In this document: one piece after another, positions 1 to 7,604 of the stretch
How the letters are laid out: every line of letters begins with the position of its first letter
Position numbering within the stretch: position 1 is the first letter of the stretch
IMG/VR virus record: IMGVR_UViG_3300036792_000016
Location: 1 to 28,047 of that record
DNA: 28,047 nucleotides
DNA from: a virus
Strand: one strand, 5' to 3'
Program-made: the position numbers and the translations under genes
Notes under the pieces: model-generated
Told to the model about the DNA's origin: nothing
What the model saw: only the letters and a program-made list of their open reading frames with translations
Database searches by the model: none

Positions 1-1
1 G

Positions 2-265
2 CTCTCGGAACTGTTGGCCCCCAAGCGCACCATATTCCTACCCCCACACGGCGGTTGGTATGGCGCCTCGGCCGAGGAAATCTACAACGACATAACGGCG
101 TTGTTCGCCAAGCTGTTGGAACAGTCTAGCCCGATACCGTACACCAACGAAGGTTATCGGCTTGTAACGGAGTCGTTCGAGCGTGCGATTGTTCGTTACT
201 ACGGCGAGACCGACGCGCAGTTACGCGCTCGTATGGCTTCCTCGATACGCGTGCAACTTGCCTAA
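2..265 (+). CDS. C-terminal fragment, probable portal protein
   Basis: The reading frame is open at the left edge of the window, so only the last 88 codons are present. The fragment is a soluble, mixed-charge sequence (it contains FLPPHGGWYG and AIVRYYGETDAQLRAR) with no motif I can assign. The functional guess rests on position: it lies directly upstream of, and overlaps, a Mu F-like head morphogenesis gene, the place where portal genes (often DUF1073) lie in phages with DUF2213 and DUF2184 head genes. The portal would be the dodecameric DNA entry ring. Another head protein is possible. Confidence 0.5.
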   Translation, partial: LSELLAPKRTIFLPPHGGWYGASAEEIYNDITALFAKLLEQSSPIPYTNEGYRLVTESFERAIVRYYGETDAQLRARMASSIRVQLA

Positions 266-1226
266 GCTTCGCAACAACACGAAGACTCCCAAGGTTGTAC
301 GGGCGATTCACCCTAACGCGGGCGTCACCTCGTGGTATGAGGTAGCGTTGCAACGGCTGTTGCGTGAGGCTATCGACGACGCCGTGTTGATGCTCACGCC
401 CTCGTACAGCGAACCGGCCGATGTGGGTATCGTTGCCGTTGACCGCTACGTTACGTTGGTCGATTGGCAAACCCGCACCGAGCGGGCGCATAACTCGTTC
501 GACGATGACGGCAACCCGTACGTGTGGCACGACAGCGTACCCAACGGGCCGCCTATCATCCGCTCGCGCCTAGCCATGGACGCGCCGGCTAAGATCACCA
601 AAGTTGACCGAGTCCTAAAGGCTTGGGGGGACAAATGGGGAAAGAAGTTCAACAAGCTCTCGGCGAAAATGGCCAAAGAGTTTGCGGGTCGTTCGTTCTC
701 ATCAACGGACACGGCCTTGAAGGCAGCGCTAAAAGACGCGGGCTTTACGGTCTCATTCAAACCAACAAAACAAAGCCTCGAAAGCTACAAGCTAGTCGTC
801 GCGGAAAACGTCGGCCTCATCCGTAACTTGCAAGAGTCGCTGTATGCGAAGATTCAACGCGACACGTGGGCGAGCGTTAGGGCCGGCGGAGACATGGCTA
901 CGTTGTCAGCCAAGCTTCATAAATCCTACGGGATTGATGCCGACCGAGCAGCGCTTATCGCGCGTGATCAAAACAATAAGGCGAAAGCTGTCCTTGAGTC
1001 TTCGCGGCGTCAAGAGTTAGGTTTAACCAAGGGCATTTGGCAACACTCCAGCGGTGGCAAGGAACCGAGGCCCGTGCATGTTGCATGGGGCCGCGAGGGC
1101 AAGGTATTCGACCTCGACAAAGGGCTGTTCGATCCTGACGAGGGCGAATGGGTCTTGCCCGGCACGCTCATCAATTGCCGGTGCACCTCCCGTGCGGTCA
1201 TTCCAGGGTTCGACGACGATGAATAG
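258..1226 (+). CDS. Phage head morphogenesis (Mu F / SPP1 gp7-like) minor head protein
   Basis: Minor head protein that in Mu and SPP1 relatives acts with the portal during procapsid assembly and DNA ejection. The C-terminal part has the family signature: VHVAWGREGKVFDL followed by LPGTLINCRCTSRAVIPGF, where the Cys-Arg-Cys pair near the end is typical. The middle is Lys-rich and helical. I chose the TTG at 258 (LPKLRNNTK) because it overlaps the upstream stop by only 8 bp; a GTG at 183 in the same frame would add 25 residues of unlikely composition and a longer overlap. No strong Shine-Dalgarno precedes either start. At this start it is about 322 residues, ordinary for the family. The stop codon lies inside the first copy of the 16-bp palindrome. 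Confidence 0.85.
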   Translation: MPKLRNNTKTPKVVRAIHPNAGVTSWYEVALQRLLREAIDDAVLMLTPSYSEPADVGIVAVDRYVTLVDWQTRTERAHNSFDDDGNPYVWHDSVPNGPPIIRSRLAMDAPAKITKVDRVLKAWGDKWGKKFNKLSAKMAKEFAGRSFSSTDTALKAALKDAGFTVSFKPTKQSLESYKLVVAENVGLIRNLQESLYAKIQRDTWASVRAGGDMATLSAKLHKSYGIDADRAALIARDQNNKAKAVLESSRRQELGLTKGIWQHSSGGKEPRPVHVAWGREGKVFDLDKGLFDPDEGEWVLPGTLINCRCTSRAVIPGFDDDE

Positions 1227-1240
1227 TTCCCACGGGAACT
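1225..1240. promoter_or_regulatory. 16-bp near-palindrome, copy 1
   Basis: AGTTCCCACGGGAACT: 7-bp arms around a central AC, extended to 8 bp by flanking T and A at 1224 and 1241. It overlaps the stop of the head morphogenesis gene and precedes the 45-base gap before the protease-like gene. The identical 16-mer recurs at 10779-10794. There is no T tract, so a classic terminator is unlikely; an operator, processing or recombination site is more plausible. Confidence 0.55.
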
Positions 1241-1285
1241 AGCGCCGATTGACCATAAGGCCGCGCCCGTGCCACACTCGCGGGT

Positions 1286-2059
1286 ATGCCGTTACGTTCT
1301 GGTAAATCGCAAGCCGCCCGGTCGCACAATATCGAGGTAGAAATCGAGGCCGGCAAGCCGCAAAAGCAAGCCGTAGCGATTGCCTACTCGAAAGCGCGTG
1401 GCGACTCCAACCTCGATATCGAGCTTGAAGAAGACGAACTCGACGTTGAGACTGACGACGAGCCGCCCGAGCTTGAGCCGGCGGTAGCGAAGGACAAGGC
1501 AACGTCCCCACGCATTGCGATGGACCGGGCGCCGACGAAGCGCACCAAAGACGTGAACGGTTGGTTGCACGTCAAAGACTGTCGCATTACCAAGGCCAAC
1601 ATTTGCCCGTACATGGGCAAAGAGATACCCGAGTATCAGGCGTTAGGGCTCGACCCCGAGAAGGTCTACAACCTCTACCGCGACGCCTCGGCGCTAGAAG
1701 CTGCGGCGTTCACGTTCGAGCGTATCCCGCTCATGATCGTGCACGTTGCGGTCACTGCGGACCAACCCAACAAGACGAAGATTATAGGGTGCGTATCCAA
1801 CGTGCGTTGGCGCGCGCCTTACCTGATTGCCGACCTAACCGTGTGGGATGGTGAAGGCATCACGGCTATCGAGTCGGAAGAACAAGCCGAGCTATCGCCG
1901 GGCTATCACTACTTGCCCGTCATGAACTCGGGCGTGTTGAACGGCGACCCGTTCGACGGTCGCATGACCCGCATAGCCGCGAACCATTTGGCCATCGTGG
2001 ACGTGGGTCGGACTGGACCGGATGTGATGGTCAACGACGCCTTACCACAGGCGGCTTGA
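1286..2059 (+). CDS. DUF2213 protein, probable prohead protease
   Basis: DUF2213 proteins are encoded beside capsid genes and are thought to act as maturation protease and/or scaffold. The body from about residue 92 (NGWLHVKDCRITKA) to the end fits the domain, including MIVHVAVTAD, VRWRAPYLIADLTVWD and the terminal IAANHLAIVDVGRTGPDV, whose Asn-His-Leu-Ala-Ile-Val segment resembles the His strand of herpes-type prohead proteases. Residues 1-37 carry a separate short motif (GKSQAARSHNIEVEIEAGKP then KQAVAIAYSKAR) seen at the start of many unrelated phage proteins. Residues 45-80 are very acidic. The protein ends where many relatives continue into a scaffold region; here that region is the next gene. 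Protease activity is inferred. Confidence 0.75.
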   Translation: MPLRSGKSQAARSHNIEVEIEAGKPQKQAVAIAYSKARGDSNLDIELEEDELDVETDDEPPELEPAVAKDKATSPRIAMDRAPTKRTKDVNGWLHVKDCRITKANICPYMGKEIPEYQALGLDPEKVYNLYRDASALEAAAFTFERIPLMIVHVAVTADQPNKTKIIGCVSNVRWRAPYLIADLTVWDGEGITAIESEEQAELSPGYHYLPVMNSGVLNGDPFDGRMTRIAANHLAIVDVGRTGPDVMVNDALPQAA

Positions 2060-2066
2060 CGAAATG

Positions 2067-2096
2067 TTGACGCGCCTCGCACTTTTCGCTGATACT
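2067..2096 (+). promoter_or_regulatory. Candidate sigma70-type promoter before the scaffold gene
   Basis: TTGACG (2067-2072), 18 bases, then GATACT (2091-2096), in the 81-base gap between the protease-like and scaffold-like genes. The -35 matches 5 of 6 consensus bases, the -10 matches 4 of 6. This is one of the widest gaps in the window. Judged by eye only. Confidence 0.35.
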
Positions 2097-2140
2097 AAGG
2101 CCCATGCCCTACGTTATGACCAATTACCGCGAGTAGCCCA

Positions 2141-2917
2141 ATGAAGCTTGACGCCGTGCTCAAGGTCGCTGCACCTTTCCTCGCCACCGACAAAAAGCCC
2201 GAAGAGTTGCGCCGTGCGATTCTCGCGGCCGATAAGCGCGGGGGCAAAGACGCCGCCGGCTCGGGCCTCGGTTCTCGCGAACTCGAAGAGAAGGACAAGC
2301 CGGGCGCACAGGACAAGGCCATGGACGAACGCGAGGCCGCGTGCGACGAGCGCGAGGAAGCCATGGACTCGAAAGAGGATGCCATGGACAAGGCCATGGA
2401 CGAGGCCGAGAAGGAAAAGCAGGAAGCGAAGGACCGCAAGGGTGCTCGCGACAAACGCGCCAAGGATCGCATGGACCGCAAAATGGGTCGCGATGCTCGC
2501 GCGAAAGATCGCAACGACGACCCCGAGCACACCAACGACGAAGACTACACCGAGGGCGCCGACCCCTCGACTCCCGGCGGCAACCGTGCCGGCGGCAAGA
2601 CCGCTGTTGATTCGGCCGAGGTTGACCGTCGCGTGTTGGCGGCCATTACCGCCCGTGACGCGCTCCACGAGGCCCGTACCGATGTCGAGCCCATTCTCGG
2701 CAAGGTAGCGCTCGATAGCGCCGAGGCCGTGTACCGCTCGGCCCTCGACAAGCTCGGTGTTGACCACAAAGGCGTGCACCCCTCGGCGTTGCGCACCATG
2801 GTCGCCCTTGCGAAAGATCGCGCCAACAAGGCCAACGAGCCGACGGGAGTTGCCATGGACTCCGCCGGTATCAAGGGCCTTGAGGCCGCCATTCCAGGCT
2901 ACGGCCGGCTCAAGTAA
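2141..2917 (+). CDS. Scaffold-like head protein
   Basis: Probable internal scaffold of the prohead. Residues about 45-125 are an extremely charged, Asp/Glu/Lys/Arg/Met-rich helical tract with heptad-like repeats (MDEREAACDEREEAMDSKED), predicted to be a long coiled coil. The C-terminal part (VDRRVLAAITARDALHEAR, VEPILGKVALDSAEAVYRSA) matches in style the tail half of longer DUF2213 proteins from other phages. Here it is a separate gene with its own gap and candidate promoter, which would allow scaffold to be made in excess over protease. It is followed 15 bases later by a cement gene. The scaffold role is inferred from composition and position. Confidence 0.65.
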   Translation: MKLDAVLKVAAPFLATDKKPEELRRAILAADKRGGKDAAGSGLGSRELEEKDKPGAQDKAMDEREAACDEREEAMDSKEDAMDKAMDEAEKEKQEAKDRKGARDKRAKDRMDRKMGRDARAKDRNDDPEHTNDEDYTEGADPSTPGGNRAGGKTAVDSAEVDRRVLAAITARDALHEARTDVEPILGKVALDSAEAVYRSALDKLGVDHKGVHPSALRTMVALAKDRANKANEPTGVAMDSAGIKGLEAAIPGYGRLK

Positions 2918-2932
2918 CATACGGGAACCCAC

Positions 2933-4099
2933 ATGCAAGGCGATTTCCAAAGCGTCGTAAACGACTTCCAGGCACCCGGTGTTGAGGGTGACTTCGCGAG
3001 CACGAACCCGTACTCGACCGTGCTTGCGGGACCCGGCGGGCTCGTTGCCCCGGCCGGCGGCTTGCAGGTTGGCAAGTTCTTTTGGGTTGGTCCGCAAGGC
3101 CAGTGTTCACAGTCCTTTGTTGCCGGCTATCAGGTTGCATTCCTGGGGCGGAACCAACAGGGTCTCATCACTGTGTTCCTCGAATCCAACACGCTCGGCG
3201 TGCCCGAGGGGTTCATGGTTACCGGCTTCAACGGCGGCGACTTTTGGGCTCGCTTCCCGGCCGGCGGCACCGTGGGCCAGAACGTGTACGCGGACCCGAA
3301 CGACGGTACACCGCTCGCGGGGGCCACGGCGCCCACGCTCGGCACCGTCACGGCGGTTACCGGCTTCACGGGCACCGCGACGTTGGTTCTCAACTCGGCG
3401 GTTCTCACGGTGGTTACGGCGACCCGAGGCCCGTTGAATGTTGGTGATACGGTCGCCGGCACGGATATCCCGAGCGGCACGACCATCCTGAATCAGCTTA
3501 CCGGCGACGCGGGCGCGGTCGGCACCTACACCATGTCGGCCGAAGCGACGGCCACCGTGGGTAGCGCCGAGGCGATCACCGCCACCAGCGTAGGCATGCT
3601 CGTTACGGCGGTCGCCGACGGGGCACTTACGGTAGGAGACCAGCTAACCGGCACGGGCGTCACAGCCGGTACGTCCGTCCTGTCACAGGTACAGCCGTTC
3701 AAGGGCGTTGCCACGGTCGGCACCTTGCCGAGCACGCCGAGCACCGCGTTGAACGTGACCTCGGTACAGCCGGGCACCGACCTCTTGCGCGTTGGCGCGA
3801 GCCTCGTCGGCGCCGGTATCCCCGCCGGTACGACGATTTCGTCGCAGACCAGCGGTACGCCGGGCGGCGTGGGCGTGTATGTCATGTCGGCCAATTCCAC
3901 GGCGGAAGCGGCGGGCGTGCCTATCACGACCACAGACTCGGCGGGCGGCACGGGCCTGTACGTCGTGAGCAACGCGCAAAGCTTCGCGTCCACGACGGTA
4001 ACCGTACCGGGCACCGCACAGGCTACCGGGTTCACGTTGACGGGCAGCTACAGCCCGTTCGACAACGAACTCGGCAAAATTAGCGCCAAGGTTTCGTAA
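2933..4099 (+). CDS. Structural cement/decoration protein A with inserted repeat modules
   Basis: Resembles phage capsid cement proteins, which bind the outside of the mature head. Residues 1-125 form the cement-like part (FQAPGVEGDFASTNP, LQVGKFFWVGPQGQ, FWARFPAGGTVGQNVYADP) and the last 25 residues (ATGFTLTGSYSPFDNELGKI) look like its closing strand. Between them, residues 146-355 hold up to three related Thr/Gly/Val-rich modules with the motif VGDTVAGTDIPSGTTI and variants (LTVGDQLTGTGVTAGTSV; VGASLVGAGIPAGTTI). At 388 residues it is about twice the size of the simple paralogue at 5187-5735. It lies just upstream of the major capsid gene. The cement call is by resemblance, and the modules are seen directly. 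Confidence 0.7.
   Translation: MQGDFQSVVNDFQAPGVEGDFASTNPYSTVLAGPGGLVAPAGGLQVGKFFWVGPQGQCSQSFVAGYQVAFLGRNQQGLITVFLESNTLGVPEGFMVTGFNGGDFWARFPAGGTVGQNVYADPNDGTPLAGATAPTLGTVTAVTGFTGTATLVLNSAVLTVVTATRGPLNVGDTVAGTDIPSGTTILNQLTGDAGAVGTYTMSAEATATVGSAEAITATSVGMLVTAVADGALTVGDQLTGTGVTAGTSVLSQVQPFKGVATVGTLPSTPSTALNVTSVQPGTDLLRVGASLVGAGIPAGTTISSQTSGTPGGVGVYVMSANSTAEAAGVPITTTDSAGGTGLYVVSNAQSFASTTVTVPGTAQATGFTLTGSYSPFDNELGKISAKVS
3368..3580 (+). repeat. GTDIP module, copy in cement protein A (repeat 1)
   Basis: Codes for residues 146-216 of cement protein A: an LVL.SAVLTV strand, then VGDTVAGTDIPSGTTI, then GTYTMSAEATATVGSAEAIT. The same module is found in the sheath (9042-9257) and baseplate J (17524-17718). 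DNA GGCACGGATATCCCG at 3458-3472 is identical to 17614-17628. Confidence 0.75.
3743..3928 (+). repeat. Diverged GTDIP module, copy in cement protein A (repeat 3)
   Basis: Codes for about residues 271-332, with VGASLVGAGIPAGTTI and GGVGVYVMSANSTAEAAGVP aligned to the GTDIP module. A shorter, more degenerate copy (LTVGDQLTGTGVTAGTSVLS) lies between it and repeat 1, so this protein carries a small array. Confidence 0.6.
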
Positions 4100-4125
4100 C
4101 TTCTGACACGTCATACCGAGACACC

Positions 4126-5178
4126 ATGACCACACGTGCAAATTTGCGGCTCGCGCTCGACGACTTGAACCGTCGCTACGGTATTCATTTCATGCGCGGG
4201 CTCGGCGAGGAACTCAAGGGCTCGTTGCTCGTCATGGACCGCGCAAGCGGTATGGCGCTCGACGCGCAGCCGCAGCTTGTGACGGCGGCGAACTCGGGTA
4301 TCCCGTCGCTGTTCACGACCTACGTTGACCCCTCTATCATCGAAGTTCTGGTGCGCCCCACGAAGGCCGCCGAACTCTACGGTGAGACCAAAAAGGGTAC
4401 GTGGGTCTCCGACACCATCATGTTTATCATGGCGGAGCGGACGGGCGAGGTTTCCAGCTACGGAGACTTCAGCAATGACGGCATGAGCAATGCCAACATC
4501 AACTTCCCGCAGCGCCAGTCGTACCACTACCAGACCAACACCCGTTGGGGTGAGCGCGAGCTAGCCCGAGCGGCCGAGGCGAAGGTCGATTGGGCGAACC
4601 AAGTCAACATGGGCTCGGTGCTGGCGCTCAACAAATACCAGAACTTTGCGTACCTGTTCGGTATCGCCGGGTTGCAGAACTACGGCGGCACCAACGCGCC
4701 GCAGCTTCCCGCGCCCATTGCGCCGACCTCTTCATGGTTCGGTGCCGACGGCGCGGTTGTCTACGCCGACGTACAGCGGCTCGTACAGCAAATGATTCTG
4801 CAAGGCAACGGCCTTGTCGATGCCGAGACCGCGTACACCATGGGCATCAGCCCCGGCAACGTGGTCAACTTCAACAACACGAACATGTACAACGTGAACG
4901 TGTTCGACCAAATCAAGAAGAACTTCCCGAACCTCAAGATTGTGACGGTTCCCGAGTTCGCGGTTGACGGGGGCGGCGGCCAAGGCGGCACCGAACTCGT
5001 ACAGCTTATCGCCGACAACGTTGAAGGCAAGCGTACGTGCGAGGCCGCCTTCACGGAGAAGATGCGCGCCCATGCGATGGTCGTCAAAACCTCGTCGTGG
5101 GAACAGAAGAAGTCGCAAGGCACCTGGGGCGTTGTGTTCTACCGCCCCGTGTTCGTTGCGCAAATGTTCGGCGCGTAA
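4126..5178 (+). CDS. Major capsid protein (DUF2184-like)
   Basis: Forms the head shell, presumably with the HK97 fold. The 350-residue length and features fit DUF2184 capsid proteins: an N-terminal region with RASGMALDAQPQLVTAANSG, IPSLFTTYVDPSIIEVLVRP, then FSNDGMSNANINFPQRQSYH, a central helical ALNKYQNFAYLFGIAGLQNY, and a C-terminal QGTWGVVFYRPVFVAQMFG. There is no obvious long delta domain to be cleaved. It sits between two cement paralogues, downstream of protease and scaffold, as expected for a head-shell operon. Confidence 0.85.
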   Translation: MTTRANLRLALDDLNRRYGIHFMRGLGEELKGSLLVMDRASGMALDAQPQLVTAANSGIPSLFTTYVDPSIIEVLVRPTKAAELYGETKKGTWVSDTIMFIMAERTGEVSSYGDFSNDGMSNANINFPQRQSYHYQTNTRWGERELARAAEAKVDWANQVNMGSVLALNKYQNFAYLFGIAGLQNYGGTNAPQLPAPIAPTSSWFGADGAVVYADVQRLVQQMILQGNGLVDAETAYTMGISPGNVVNFNNTNMYNVNVFDQIKKNFPNLKIVTVPEFAVDGGGGQGGTELVQLIADNVEGKRTCEAAFTEKMRAHAMVVKTSSWEQKKSQGTWGVVFYRPVFVAQMFGA

Positions 5179-5186
5179 GGCATGCG

Positions 5187-5735
5187 ATGTATGAGGGCGC
5201 GTTCGCTTCGAGGGTTCTAGGCCAAAACCTAGAAACCCTCGCGCCCTTCCGATCACTGCCCGCCGGCCCCGGCGCGTGGCGAGCGGGTCAAGGCGGCGTC
5301 CTTCAAGGCCGGTTCGGTTGGGCTAACCCCACGACCGGCCAAGTTCTCAACACCCCCACGACGCCGCAAGACGGCCTCGGTGTTGTAATCCCCCTTCAGA
5401 GTGTCAACGGTGCCAATGGTGCCGTTATAGGCGGCCCCGCGAGCTACGGCGGCCCCCAAGCCCGTTGGACGTGGCAGACCTACGACCGTGTGTACAAAGC
5501 CTGGAGGATGCGCGCGGGCATCGTTTGTACGGTCATGCCCGCCGGCAACTTTTGGTTGCGGTTTGCGGGCGGCGCAAATTACGGGGATACTGTCTACGCA
5601 CTCACGGACGGCTCGGGGCTAGCGGTCTCGGGAGCTTACGCCGGGGCGGTTGAAACGCCTTGGAAGGTTTGCAGCCCAACACCGCCCGGTCGTCTAGCGA
5701 TGGTTTCCACTACTGCACAATTTGGAGGTTCCTAA
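5187..5735 (+). CDS. Structural cement/decoration protein B
   Basis: A 182-residue protein that looks like a simple paralogue of cement protein A: GVLQGRFGWANP matches LQVGKFFWVGP, and NFWLRFAGGANYGDTVYALT matches DFWARFPAGGTVGQNVYADP in the same order. It lacks the GTDIP modules. I chose the ATG at 5187, preceded by AAGG at 5177-5180; upstream codons in this frame overlap the capsid gene and have the composition of a shadow frame. Its place right after the major capsid gene supports a head-surface role. Confidence 0.7.
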   Translation: MYEGAFASRVLGQNLETLAPFRSLPAGPGAWRAGQGGVLQGRFGWANPTTGQVLNTPTTPQDGLGVVIPLQSVNGANGAVIGGPASYGGPQARWTWQTYDRVYKAWRMRAGIVCTVMPAGNFWLRFAGGANYGDTVYALTDGSGLAVSGAYAGAVETPWKVCSPTPPGRLAMVSTTAQFGGS

Positions 5736-5736
5736 C

Positions 5737-6219
5737 ATGGCTGATGCACGAGAAGAAGTTGTTTCTGTTGGTTGCCGCCTTCCGGCGGGTCTCATTCTGG
5801 AGGTCGGCTTACAGACGACCATTCAGGACCCGTTGAGCCGGCGCCCTATCACGATGGTCGCACAGACCTCGACCTATCGCCGGTTCGCCTTGCGCGGAAC
5901 CCACGAGCACAGCCGCCCGTTGCGTGCACAGGGTATTCAGGTTCCCGCGATTCGCAACCCGCAACCTTTCATCAACCGCAACGTGCCCAAGGCACTGTGG
6001 GAAGAGTGGTACAAGAATAACAAGGAAAAATGGGCGTGCCGCAAGGGGCACGTGTACCTCGCCGCCAATGGTGACAGCAACACCAAGGCACAGACACTCG
6101 ACGTAATGGGTCGCGGTGACGCGCCGTTGAACCCGCTCGACAAAGACAAGAAAATGAAGTTCGGCGAAGACACCATCGAACCGGCACAGTTCGAGGAACA
6201 GGAAGCGGTAAAGGACTAA
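5737..6219 (+). CDS. Small phage structural-region protein with GC-LP-GL motif (paralogue 1)
   Basis: Function unknown. The start at 5737 has a strong GGAGG at 5724-5728, 8 bases away. Residues 10-25 contain VSVGCRLPAGLILEV, a motif seen in small phage proteins encoded near head-tail connectors, followed by a region ending RRFALRGTHEHSRPL. The C-terminal half (residues 75-160) is highly charged and adds WEEWYKNNKEKWACRKGHVY, similar to sequences thought to sense or exclude residues in connector proteins, but I cannot assign it. The gene at 6736-7035 is a shorter paralogue. The two flank the DUF4054 gene. Confidence 0.55.
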   Translation: MADAREEVVSVGCRLPAGLILEVGLQTTIQDPLSRRPITMVAQTSTYRRFALRGTHEHSRPLRAQGIQVPAIRNPQPFINRNVPKALWEEWYKNNKEKWACRKGHVYLAANGDSNTKAQTLDVMGRGDAPLNPLDKDKKMKFGEDTIEPAQFEEQEAVKD

Positions 6220-6223
6220 CGCC

Positions 6224-6736
6224 GTGCCTGTTGTCCCATGTCCTACGCCGTGCCCCCCGATAACTCGGGGGGTCGTGCAATTCAGCGCCGAAGAGTTCGT
6301 TGCGCTGTACCCCGAGTTTACGGGGTTGACAAACATCGTAATGATGAATTCATTCAACGATGCAACGCTGTTGCTCGACAACTCTTGCGCCTCGGCGGTC
6401 CAAGACGCCAACAAGCGCTTACTGTATCTGTACACGCTCACCGCGCATTGTCTGTTGATAGATCGCGGCACGAACGACGGCGAGGGCGATGTTGGAACGG
6501 CACAAGGTATCGTCGGAAGGATTGATAACGCGGCCGAGGGCTCGGTTAGTGTCTCGGCTTCCTACAACAACGACGTTAGCCAAAGCGAAGCGTATTTCAT
6601 CCAAACGAAGTACGGGGCCAAGTTCTGGCAACAGACTGCCTCGTATCGGGCCGGCGGTGTGTATGTTGGGGCGCCTTCCTTTGGCCCGAACGGCCCCGGT
6701 TTCCCATTCGGCTACGGTATCGTAGAGGTCGAGTAA
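6224..6736 (+). CDS. DUF4054-like head-tail connector protein
   Basis: 170 residues, GTG start. FSAEEFVALYPEFTGLTN followed by helices LLLDNSC... and LLYLYTLTAHCLLIDRGT, then GIVGRIDNAAEGSVSVSASY and a C-terminal AYFIQTKYGAKFWQQTASY, fit the DUF4054 adaptor pattern (helical bundle with a Ser/Val-rich loop and a Tyr-rich helix). Such proteins form a ring below the portal. The stop overlaps the next start by one base (TAATG). Confidence 0.75.
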   Translation: MPVVPCPTPCPPITRGVVQFSAEEFVALYPEFTGLTNIVMMNSFNDATLLLDNSCASAVQDANKRLLYLYTLTAHCLLIDRGTNDGEGDVGTAQGIVGRIDNAAEGSVSVSASYNNDVSQSEAYFIQTKYGAKFWQQTASYRAGGVYVGAPSFGPNGPGFPFGYGIVEVE

Positions 6737-7035
6737 TGAATGCGGGCGTAATCAACATCGGCTGTTCACTACCCCACGGGCTCGTGTTGACCTCGGGGCA
6801 CCCGACTGTTGACCCCAAAACGGGCAAGCTTTCGCCTCAGTACCAAGCCGTCGAGTTGAACGGGCTGAGCAAGGCGAAGAAGCCGCGCAAGTACGGCGTG
6901 ACGCTTGTGCCCGTGGCCACGTGGGTAATGTGGGTAGGGGAAAATAACACGCTTCGTTACGTCGTAGATGGCTCGGTGTTTATTGTCGATGGACAGAAAT
7001 GCTTGCATGCCCTAACGTTGAAGCCGTTGAAGTAA
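6736..7035 (+). CDS. Small phage structural-region protein with GC-LP-GL motif (paralogue 2)
   Basis: A 99-residue protein of unknown function. INIGCSLPHGLVLTSG aligns with VSVGCRLPAGLILEVG of the gene at 5737-6219, and both continue with a DP...LS.RP/SP stretch and a short basic loop. The C-terminal half (WVMWVGENNTLRYVVDGSVF) is beta-rich. It is translationally coupled on both sides by 1-base TAATG overlaps. It probably acts in head-tail connection, judged only from its place between DUF4054 and HK97 gp10-like genes. Confidence 0.55.
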   Translation: MNAGVINIGCSLPHGLVLTSGHPTVDPKTGKLSPQYQAVELNGLSKAKKPRKYGVTLVPVATWVMWVGENNTLRYVVDGSVFIVDGQKCLHALTLKPLK

Positions 7036-7604
7036 TGGCCACGTCGTTCAAACGTAGCGAGGTCAAGGGCGGAGACAAGTTGCAAAAATACTTGTTTCAC
7101 GTCGCACAGCAGCTAGGTACGGGCGGCACGGTGCGGGTAGGGTTCCTCGAAAATGCGATGTACCCATTCACAAACAAGACGGCTCGACTACGCGCGGGCA
7201 TTGCGCGCTTGCAGGCTACGGGACCTCGCAAACCTACGGCTCGGCCGGCTTTCATCGGCCCACGTAAGCAGACTCTTGCGGCGCCTCTTCCGGTAGCGAC
7301 GGTCGCATACTGGAACAACTTCGGTACGGCTCGCGCGAAAGCTCGCCCGTTCTTCTCCAACATGATCGCCGAGAAATCGCCCGGTTGGGGTAAGAAGCTA
7401 GGCAACGTGGCGAAGGCCGCCGGCTACAACACGAAGTTGACCTTGCAGCGTATGGGCGAGGGCATCCAAGGGCAACTCGTCAAGTACATCGTCGATTGGC
7501 CGGCGGATAACGCGCCGTTGACGGTGGCAATCAAGGGGTTCAACAAGGGCCTCGTTGACCAAGGCATCATGCAACGCGCCGTCGGCTACGAGGTGCGGCA
7601 ATGA
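7035..7604 (+). CDS. HK97 gp10-like neck/tail-completion protein
   Basis: 189 residues from the ATG at 7035 that overlaps the previous stop. The diagnostic stretch is VRVGFLENAMYP ... PVATVAYWNNFGTARAKARP followed by FFSNMIAEKSPGWGKKLG, the usual arrangement of HK97 gp10-family proteins. An insertion of about 35 residues (LRAGIARLQATGPRKPTARP) separates the two halves. The C-terminus is helical (LQRMGEGIQGQLVKYI). It likely forms part of the neck between connector and tail. Confidence 0.75.
   Translation: MATSFKRSEVKGGDKLQKYLFHVAQQLGTGGTVRVGFLENAMYPFTNKTARLRAGIARLQATGPRKPTARPAFIGPRKQTLAAPLPVATVAYWNNFGTARAKARPFFSNMIAEKSPGWGKKLGNVAKAAGYNTKLTLQRMGEGIQGQLVKYIVDWPADNAPLTVAIKGFNKGLVDQGIMQRAVGYEVRQ

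Noticed and set aside
1249-1277. TTGACC followed at 17 bases by CACACT before the protease-like gene
   Set aside because: The -10 matches only half the consensus; too weak to list as a promoter.
2114-3097. 327-codon open frame on the - strand
   Set aside because: It lies opposite the scaffold and cement genes, has shadow-like Val/Gly/Arg composition, no start context and no family resemblance.
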